Shown here: positions 1 through 6,329 of the stretch, piece after piece
How positions within the stretch are numbered: position 1 is the stretch's first letter
How the letters are laid out: every line of letters begins with the position of its first letter
Assembly (NCBI GenBank): GCA_030682505.1
Contig: JAUXOH010000156.1
Coordinates: 1 to 11,939, forward strand
Direction of reading: 5' to 3'
Origin: Candidatus Didemnitutus sp.
Lineage (GTDB): Bacteria; Verrucomicrobiota; Verrucomicrobiia; Opitutales; Opitutaceae
Length of the DNA: 11,939 bases
Translations under genes and position numbers: made by a program
Notes under the pieces: model-generated
Told to the model about the DNA's origin: nothing
Databases searched by the model: none
Seen by the model: only the letters and a program-made list of their open reading frames with translations

Positions 1-1
1 C

Positions 2-2641
2 CCGTTCGGCTTCGATCTCACGCCCCATTTGGTTTTCGACCAGCCCAATGTATTGGCTGTGATGGTCGACAATCGATTCATGCGCGATCCGCTCGATCCC
101 GGCCTCGCACCGCAGGCCGCGACCACGGCGGCGACGCATCCCAATCTCGCGCAACTCTCCCGGCAATTGATGGAGGCGATTCCCGAATCGCTCGACGAGT
201 TGCAGGCTGATCAGATTCCCTGGAACAATCCCCACTGGCACCCTCCGCATGGCGGCATCTATCGGAATGTCAGGCTGCACGTGACCGACCTGTTGCACAT
301 CACGCTGCCGCTATACAGTTTCCTCGAGACCGAAGGCCCCTATGCCTACGCCACCGAGGTCACGGCAGAATCGGCGCGCCTCGGGGTTGACGTGCCCGTG
401 CACAACGAGCGCCTCGCGCCCGTTCCTGTGCGTGTAGCGGTGCAGATCGTCGACGCCGACGGGGCGGAAGTATTCTCGACGCAGCAGGAGGCCCTGCTCG
501 CCGCCGGAGAGCGCCGCAAGTTTACGGTCTCTGGAAACATCACCCGGCCACGGGGCTGGGAACCCGCTTCCCCCCACGTCTATCGCGTCGTGACGAGCCT
601 GCTGGTGGCCGGCGAAGTGGTGGATGCGATGGAGGTTCCGTTGGGCATCCGCCGGATCGAGTGGTCGGCAACCAACGGGCTGCGGATCAACGGCAACTCC
701 TACAAGCTCCATGGCTGGGGCCAGAAATCGACCAACGAGTGGCCCGGGCTCGGGGCGGCGCTGCCCGATTGGTTGCACGCCTACACCCTTTCGTTGATGA
801 AGGAGGCTGGAGGAAACTTCGTTCGCTGGGGGCACGTGCCCGGCGGACCGGCACAGATTTCCGCGGCCGATCATCTCGGACTGGTCACGCTGCAACCCGG
901 CGTCGATGGCGAGCACGACACCAAGGGCGGCGCGTGGGCGCTGCGGGCGGCGACGTTTCGCGACGTGATTGTCTATTATCGCAATCACCCCGCCATCTTC
1001 ATCTGGGAGGGTGGCAACCAAAAGGTGTCGCGCGAGCATGCCGCGGAATTGCGCGGCTACATGGACCAATTCGATCCCCACGGCGGCCGCGCCTATGCGC
1101 ACCGCCGCGCCGACGCAGTCACTGCGGAGTTCATGGATGTCGGCATCGGCACCGAAGGCGGTCGCGAGATTGCGCGGCTCGCGGTGATCGAGGGCGAATA
1201 CAACCGCGAGGAGTCGCCGCGGCGGGTGTGGGACAATTTTTCGCCACCCAACTTCGGTTACCCCGAGGCCAAGGGCCAGACCTACCAACTCACGTCGGAG
1301 CAATTCGCCGTCAATCAGGTCACGCATTACGTCAACAAGCTCCTGCCGACGCACCATGCGGGCGGGGCCAACTGGATTTTCTCCGACTCGACCAGCGGTG
1401 GCCGAGTCGGCGTGGAAGTTGCGCGCACCAGCGGTGAAGTGGACGGCGTGCGGTTGCCGAAGGAAGCCTACTACGTCTGTCAAGTGATGTTCACCTATGC
1501 ACCCCGGGTGCACATTATCGGGCATTGGAGCTATCCCCCGGGCACGACCAAGACCGTTTCCGTGGTCGGCAATACCGGCGGTGAGATCGAGCTCCGACTC
1601 AACGGCAAACCAATCGGCCGGGCGATGCCACAGAAATCATTTCTCTATCAATTTCCTGAGGTCGCGTTCGCGGCAGGAACCCTCGAAGCCGTGGCGCTCG
1701 ACCAATCCGGCAATACCGTGGCCGCAATGAGCCTGCGCACCGCTGGCCCGCCCGTCCGGTTGCGGCTCTCCGCCCGTGTCGGTCCTGATGGCTGGCGGGC
1801 CGACGGAGCCGACATCGCGCTCTTCGACGTGGAGGCCATCGACGAGGCTGGTCTGCGCGTCCCCACCTTCCAGCAACCCGTGACCTTCGCCGTCGAAGGC
1901 CCCGCGGTTTGGCGCGGGGGCTACAACAGCGGGCGCATCGGTTCCATCAATCACCTGACGCTCGAGCTGGAAGCGGGCATCAACCGTGTGGCGCTGCGCA
2001 GCACGCCGAGCAGCGGAACCGTGTCCTTGGAGGGGCAGTCGGCTGGGTTGGCACCAGCCCGCGTTTCGGTGGTCACACGACCGGCGGCAGACCAACCTCC
2101 GGCCCAGCTGAATTTCCCGGCGGCGTTTCCGGAGCAACGGCAGCCGCAACCCCTGCTCCCGTCCGAGTCCTCACCGCTGGCAGGGGTTCCCTCCGGCCAG
2201 GTGGGACGATTCACCCGCGCCTTTAACTACTCCGGGCCCGCCGCCTACATCGTGCACGTCGAGACCAACGCGAGTCCGGGACGCAGTGCCTATGTTGACG
2301 CCGATGCGCCGTTTCCGGAACTGCCCAAGGACTTGCTCGGCGCCGATTGGGTCCAGGCAAGCAATCGGGATGCCCTTTACCATGCAGTGGACCTGATCGA
2401 ATTGTCCGTCGCGAAGGCCGCCTGTGTCCTGATCGCGCATGACGACCGCCTGCCCCGACCCTCCTGGCTTTTGCGCGACTACCTCCCGACCGATCTGCAC
2501 CTGAACGTACTCGGCGCACCCATGTCGGTCTTCCAGCAAACCCACCCGACCGCCACGAGCTTTACCTTGGGACCCAACACGGATGATTCCGGCGCGAAGA
2601 CCGGCAACATGTATTTGGTTTTTGTGACCGGTCGTCGCTGA
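2..2641 (+). CDS. Glycoside hydrolase family 2 (beta-galactosidase-like) protein with C-terminal lyase-type module, 5'-partial
   Basis: The reading frame is open to the left edge, and the codons before the TTG at 29 (PFGFDLTPHL) continue the GH2 sugar-binding jelly roll, so the true start is outside the window. Visible parts in order: end of the sugar-binding domain with the PHGGIYRNVRLHVTD motif (about nt 250-290), an immunoglobulin-like domain (about 350-660), a TIM-barrel catalytic domain (about 670-1500), Ig-like domains (about 1510-2090), a Pro/Ser-rich linker (about 2090-2190), and a C-terminal module with YIVHVET, AHDDR and PSWL motifs resembling modules I recall at the ends of secreted polysaccharide lyases. 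The probable nucleophile is Glu at 1196-1198 (IEGEYN). The usual acid/base motif WSxGNE reads WEGGNQ at 1004-1021. The family retains hydrolysis of beta-galactosides, glucuronides or mannosides; the substrate cannot be read here. Export is likely but the signal peptide is not visible. It ends in TGA and converges with the S8 peptidase gene. Confidence 0.9.
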   Translation, partial: PFGFDLTPHLVFDQPNVLAVMVDNRFMRDPLDPGLAPQAATTAATHPNLAQLSRQLMEAIPESLDELQADQIPWNNPHWHPPHGGIYRNVRLHVTDLLHITLPLYSFLETEGPYAYATEVTAESARLGVDVPVHNERLAPVPVRVAVQIVDADGAEVFSTQQEALLAAGERRKFTVSGNITRPRGWEPASPHVYRVVTSLLVAGEVVDAMEVPLGIRRIEWSATNGLRINGNSYKLHGWGQKSTNEWPGLGAALPDWLHAYTLSLMKEAGGNFVRWGHVPGGPAQISAADHLGLVTLQPGVDGEHDTKGGAWALRAATFRDVIVYYRNHPAIFIWEGGNQKVSREHAAELRGYMDQFDPHGGRAYAHRRADAVTAEFMDVGIGTEGGREIARLAVIEGEYNREESPRRVWDNFSPPNFGYPEAKGQTYQLTSEQFAVNQVTHYVNKLLPTHHAGGANWIFSDSTSGGRVGVEVARTSGEVDGVRLPKEAYYVCQVMFTYAPRVHIIGHWSYPPGTTKTVSVVGNTGGEIELRLNGKPIGRAMPQKSFLYQFPEVAFAAGTLEAVALDQSGNTVAAMSLRTAGPPVRLRLSARVGPDGWRADGADIALFDVEAIDEAGLRVPTFQQPVTFAVEGPAVWRGGYNSGRIGSINHLTLELEAGINRVALRSTPSSGTVSLEGQSAGLAPARVSVVTRPAADQPPAQLNFPAAFPEQRQPQPLLPSESSPLAGVPSGQVGRFTRAFNYSGPAAYIVHVETNASPGRSAYVDADAPFPELPKDLLGADWVQASNRDALYHAVDLIELSVAKAACVLIAHDDRLPRPSWLLRDYLPTDLHLNVLGAPMSVFQQTHPTATSFTLGPNTDDSGAKTGNMYLVFVTGRR

Positions 2642-2687
2642 GATTGGCCGACGCATGACCGGCGAAGTCCGTGCCGGGGTCGGAGCC

Positions 2688-2721
2688 AAAAAAGAAGCCG
2701 GCCCCTCGCGGGTGCCGGCTT
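2688..2721 (-). terminator. Rho-independent terminator of the S8 peptidase gene
   Basis: Read on the minus strand, arm AAGCCGGC (2714-2721) pairs with GCCGGCTT (2695-2702), giving eight perfect pairs. One bulged base (2713) and three more G-C pairs (2710-2712 with 2703-2705) follow, closing a four-base loop at 2706-2709. The stem is followed after one base by six T residues on the minus strand (2693-2688). It begins 25 bases after the peptidase stop codon. The plus-strand side lacks a T tract, so it is a poor terminator for the converging GH2 gene, although the hairpin could still protect that transcript's end. Confidence 0.85.
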
Positions 2722-2746
2722 CGGAGATAATTCGTTCAGGTATCGT

Positions 2747-5700
2747 TTACGGGATCACCACGGAAACCTTTTCCGCCCGCGATCCCGCCGTGTTGTGCGG
2801 GTGCAGGAGGAGGAGGCCCTTGGAGCCGCGAGCAGTGTAGTTGGCGGCATTCCACCGGACCGGAACCGTGTTGCCATTCGTGTCGAAGTACCAGAAAGGC
2901 TCCAGGTTGGCGGTACCGGCAGTATCGAGGCCGGGCGTCGAGGGATTGTAGGCGAGCCAGCCGGTTTGCGAAACCAGCACGCCGCGCCAGAGACCACGCA
3001 CGCGGTAGCGGAAGTTCGGCGCAGCCGCGGTCACGCCGACGTTGCCCGCCGGGATATCGATCGACACCACGCTGTTGTTCAACGCGTAGGTATTGATCGA
3101 AGTCGGCGCGAGACCGTTGACGGGGCGAGTCGCGAACAAGAATGTGCCCGCGCCCGGAGCGAAGTGCTTCGTGAAGTAGGTCACGTAGACATTCGAGGGC
3201 GAGGCGGCCGTGCCGGTATCAAGATCAGTCGGGCTGCGGGTGAAGACCGTGAAGTCGGCCACGCCGTCGTTGTTGTTGTCGATCTGGATTTGGGTTTCGA
3301 CGCCATGGATGCTGGGCGTGTCCCAATTGCCAAACATCGAAACACCGAAGTTCAGGACGGTGGTTGCCCAGTTGTTGCCGCGGGTGCGGAAATCGCTGGA
3401 GACACCGGCGTATTGAATTTCCGCGCCAGATAAGTAGCCGGTATAAACGGCATCTTCAGGTTTGGTTTCGTGTTGCAATTCGTAGCCCTTGACGAGGCCG
3501 ATGAGATCGTTCGGGAAGGCAGGCGTCGCGGTCCCGGCCGTGTTCAATTCCACACCAGCGACCGGCACATTAGCGATGCCGGTGGGAGCATTCATGGTCA
3601 CGGTAGCACCAGCGGCCGACATTTGGGCGGCAGGACGAACCGCTGCCCACACGGGAACGCGGAGCACCGGAGCATTGCCCGAGGTCGGAGTCAGCACGAT
3701 GTGGCCGGCGAACTCGTTGAGGAAGTGTCGGGGTTGGAGACCGCCTGGATTGAGGTTCTGCAATGCCGGGATGAGCGGATCGCGCACATTCTTCATCTGG
3801 CTCGGATCAATCCGCAGTTTGATGGGGAAGTGATTGGTCGAACCGGCCGGGGGCGAGATGTCCTTGCGGCTGTCGAGGTCGATCGAAACTCCCGGCAGTT
3901 CCATCAACGGCACCCACGAGATCTTGTAGCTGACCTTGGCATTGCTCTTGTTGCGCACGGAAATATGGCGCACCAAGTTCAAGGTTTCTGCGGCCTCAAC
4001 CTGCCCGTAGGATACGCTCACCAGATCAGGACGGTCCTTGTTGAAGGCGATGACTTTGGAGCGGGCGGCACCTTCCAAATCAACGCGACCGGCGCCCACC
4101 CGCGTGGAACTCCACTTCGGTGGGGTGAAGAAGTTGTCATTGAAGAGGTCGAACTTGGCGGTGTTCATCGCCAGCGCCTTCAACTCGTCCTGATTCCAGG
4201 TCGGGTTCGCTTGGCGCATGAGCGCCATGCCACCGGCCATGTGCGGCGCGGCGGACGACGTGCCGTTGAAGGTGCGGTTGCCGTTGCCGGTGTTGACCAA
4301 GGCCGCAGAGACGAGCTCGGCCGGCGCCGTGATATCGGGCTTGAGCATTGAGTCGCCGCGACGGGGACCGCGCGAGGAATAGATGGCCATGGTGTCAGAC
4401 CCGCCGATGTTGCCCTTGGAGGACGCATTGGCGGCTACGGTCTGGGTGGCGATTGCGCCGGTGATGATCACCCCGTCCGCCTGCGAGATCATCGCGGAGG
4501 GAATGGTGACAAGCGGATCCGCGCCGCCCATGGTGGTCGCCGAACCGGCCGCGTTGTTCAGCACGATCACGCCGATTGCACCGGCATTCTGGGCGTTGCG
4601 CACCTTGTCAACAAAGGCCGCCGAGGTGCCCCAAGGAGCCGGGGGAGCCCCGCGCTCCATGATGACAATCTTGCCCGCGCAGTCGGCCGCGTTGAGGAGC
4701 GGAACCGTGCCACCAACAGAGCCCGTGCCGCGGATCGGATTGGCTACGACCAGATTGCTGGAGAGGCCGGCAATCGGGAAGGCCGGACCAAAGGACGCGG
4801 GAACCATGAGGTAGTCCTTCGCGATCGAGGCCGGTGAAGTGACCTTGAAGGTTTGGAAGAATTGATCGTTCAGTGAGGCGGCAACGCTGAGCGTGCCGTC
4901 GCCAACCGACGGGGAGCCCGTGATGTAGTAAACATTGTAGGAGTTGCCGGCGGAGATCACGACCACGATGCCTGCCTTGGTGGCGGCGTCGGCCGTGCGC
5001 GCGGTGAGATCGTCGGGATGGCCGTTCGCGGCACCCAGCGACAGATTGATGACGTCCAGACGATCGGACATATCGCCGTCGCCATCCGGGTCCATGGCCC
5101 ACTCGATGGCGAGGTGCGTGAGGGCGGTGCTACCGGAATTGCCGAAGACGCGCAGGGGGTAGATCAGAGCGTCGGGAGCCACACCGGGGCTCGTGCGCAT
5201 CGCCGCATAGTTGGTGGCGGAATTGTAGGTGCCCGTGTAGGTGGTGCCATCACCATTCGTGCCGCGGCCACCGATGAGGCTGGCGACGGCGGTGCCGTGG
5301 CCGTTGACGCCTTCCCACGGATTCGCATCTGGTTGCGGAACCGTCGCGGAACCCGTGTAGTTATTACCCACGAAATCCCACCCGCCGGGGAACTTGGCAT
5401 TGGGGAAATGGCCGTTGGCGTTGGTGTCGGTCACGCCCGCAGCGGCGCCGGTGATGCCGGGGCCGCCAAACGCCGCATGCAAATAGTCGACGCCGGAGTC
5501 GATGACGCCCACTTTGACGCCTGTGCCGCGCATGTTGAGGCCGGCGGGCAATGCCGCCCAAAACGACTCGACGCGCATCAGCGGATTGCTCGAGGCGGCA
5601 TCCGGATAGTGCTCGACGATCGGCATGACGGATTTGACCTCGGGCATCGCCGCGATGGCGGCGAGGTCGGCTGGGTCAACGCGCATCGCAATACCGTTAA

Positions 5701-6127
5701 ACGCGCGTTGCATGCGGTAAATTTCGTTACCCTTGACCTGCTTCTCCTTCATCTTGTTGGAGACGTCGTTTTGCGCGTCCTTGATTTTCTCGACGCGCTC
5801 CTTGCCCTTGGCGAGACCGATGGTGCGACCTTCGACGGCCGTGACCTGATCGAGAATGATCGCCGCCGGGGCGTCATGCAGTTCAACAATCACGTTGACC
5901 GACCCTTGTTCGAGCAGGGCAACCGTTGCGAAATCCTCGTCGATGAACGTGGCTTCCACGTCGTCGGTCGGGTCGCCTTGCACCGCCAGACTGGGTGCTT
6001 CGGGAATGCTCTCAGGAACAGGTGTCGGTTCAGTTTGAGCGAAGCCGGTGCTGAGACCGGCGAGGAACAGAATGCAGCTAACAACAGCCGCTCGGATAGG
6101 CACGAGCCTAGTCGATAGGACGAACAT
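2747..6127 (-). CDS. Secreted subtilisin-like S8 serine peptidase with inhibitor I9 propeptide and PA insert
   Basis: This 1126-residue exported protease has a signal peptide at residues 1-30 (basic n-region, hydrophobic stretch AAVVSCILFLAG, probable cleavage after GFA). An I9-type propeptide that should fold and inhibit the enzyme until maturation spans about 75-175. The subtilase domain carries the catalytic triad Asp210 (VGVIDSGVD), His277 (NGHGTAVAS) and Ser624 (NGTSSAAPH), with oxyanion Asn395 (ISAGNS). A protease-associated domain is inserted at about 455-565 (GKIVIMERG, GAIGVIVLNN). A Fn3-like domain (about 700-830) and a beta-rich C-terminal region (860-1126) follow. Asp-rich loops at 346-355 (DPDGDGDMSD) and 950-958 (DNNNDGVAD) look like calcium sites. 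The order resembles lactocepin-type and plant subtilases with PA inserts. I see no C-terminal anchor, PEP-CTERM or type IX sorting signal, so free secretion or outer-surface release is inferred. The ATG start is chosen because it gives a complete signal peptide; there is no Shine-Dalgarno site before it. Substrate is unknown. Confidence 0.95.
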   Translation of the reverse strand: MFVLSTRLVPIRAAVVSCILFLAGLSTGFAQTEPTPVPESIPEAPSLAVQGDPTDDVEATFIDEDFATVALLEQGSVNVIVELHDAPAAIILDQVTAVEGRTIGLAKGKERVEKIKDAQNDVSNKMKEKQVKGNEIYRMQRAFNGIAMRVDPADLAAIAAMPEVKSVMPIVEHYPDAASSNPLMRVESFWAALPAGLNMRGTGVKVGVIDSGVDYLHAAFGGPGITGAAAGVTDTNANGHFPNAKFPGGWDFVGNNYTGSATVPQPDANPWEGVNGHGTAVASLIGGRGTNGDGTTYTGTYNSATNYAAMRTSPGVAPDALIYPLRVFGNSGSTALTHLAIEWAMDPDGDGDMSDRLDVINLSLGAANGHPDDLTARTADAATKAGIVVVISAGNSYNVYYITGSPSVGDGTLSVAASLNDQFFQTFKVTSPASIAKDYLMVPASFGPAFPIAGLSSNLVVANPIRGTGSVGGTVPLLNAADCAGKIVIMERGAPPAPWGTSAAFVDKVRNAQNAGAIGVIVLNNAAGSATTMGGADPLVTIPSAMISQADGVIITGAIATQTVAANASSKGNIGGSDTMAIYSSRGPRRGDSMLKPDITAPAELVSAALVNTGNGNRTFNGTSSAAPHMAGGMALMRQANPTWNQDELKALAMNTAKFDLFNDNFFTPPKWSSTRVGAGRVDLEGAARSKVIAFNKDRPDLVSVSYGQVEAAETLNLVRHISVRNKSNAKVSYKISWVPLMELPGVSIDLDSRKDISPPAGSTNHFPIKLRIDPSQMKNVRDPLIPALQNLNPGGLQPRHFLNEFAGHIVLTPTSGNAPVLRVPVWAAVRPAAQMSAAGATVTMNAPTGIANVPVAGVELNTAGTATPAFPNDLIGLVKGYELQHETKPEDAVYTGYLSGAEIQYAGVSSDFRTRGNNWATTVLNFGVSMFGNWDTPSIHGVETQIQIDNNNDGVADFTVFTRSPTDLDTGTAASPSNVYVTYFTKHFAPGAGTFLFATRPVNGLAPTSINTYALNNSVVSIDIPAGNVGVTAAAPNFRYRVRGLWRGVLVSQTGWLAYNPSTPGLDTAGTANLEPFWYFDTNGNTVPVRWNAANYTARGSKGLLLLHPHNTAGSRAEKVSVVIP

Positions 6128-6158
6128 GGGGGGTGTATTTAGGGGTTGTCGGCGCCAG

Positions 6159-6203
6159 TTTCGCGTCGCTGCACCACAATGGACGCAATCGAAAATCGCG
6201 AAA
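6159..6203. repeat. Inverted repeat in the peptidase leader
   Basis: TTTCGCG at 6159-6165 is the exact reverse complement of CGCGAAA at 6197-6203. Overlapping the left arm, GCGTC at 6163-6167 pairs alternatively with GACGC at 6182-6186. Both lie between the candidate peptidase promoter and the ATG, so they could form a leader hairpin or, less likely given the 31-base spacing, a protein-binding site. Seven-base arms can arise by chance in GC-rich DNA. Confidence 0.25.
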
Positions 6204-6225
6204 TTGCCCGGGAGGCGTACTGACT

Positions 6226-6254
6226 CTTAGAACTGCTGAACGCGGTCAACTCAA
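6226..6254 (-). promoter_or_regulatory. Candidate sigma70-type promoter of the S8 peptidase gene
   Basis: On the minus strand a -35-like TTGAGT (6254-6249) and a -10-like TCTAAG (6231-6226) are separated by 17 bases, each matching consensus at four of six positions. The predicted start near 6218 would leave a leader of about 90 bases before the ATG at 6127. The 202-base gap 6128-6329 is AT-richer than its surroundings, notably 6270-6312, which fits a regulatory region. Other weak boxes exist, such as TATTAT at 6310-6305 without a -35, so the exact promoter is uncertain. Confidence 0.25.
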
Positions 6255-6329
6255 AACCCTGTAACTGTTTCTACCCCAAATTAATGTAGTATTTAATCGG
6301 ATAGATAATAGTGCTGTTCAGCCCTGGCC

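Noticed and set aside
311..1525. 404-codon open frame on the minus strand opposite the GH2 gene
   Set aside because: It lies antisense to strongly conserved GH2 coding sequence, its translation is rich in Arg, Gly, Val and His with no domain, and such frames are common opposite GC-rich genes.
5018..6118. 366-codon plus-strand open frame opposite the S8 peptidase N-terminal half
   Set aside because: It is antisense to the signal peptide, propeptide and catalytic Asp/His region, which are unmistakable; the translation shows no recognisable motif.
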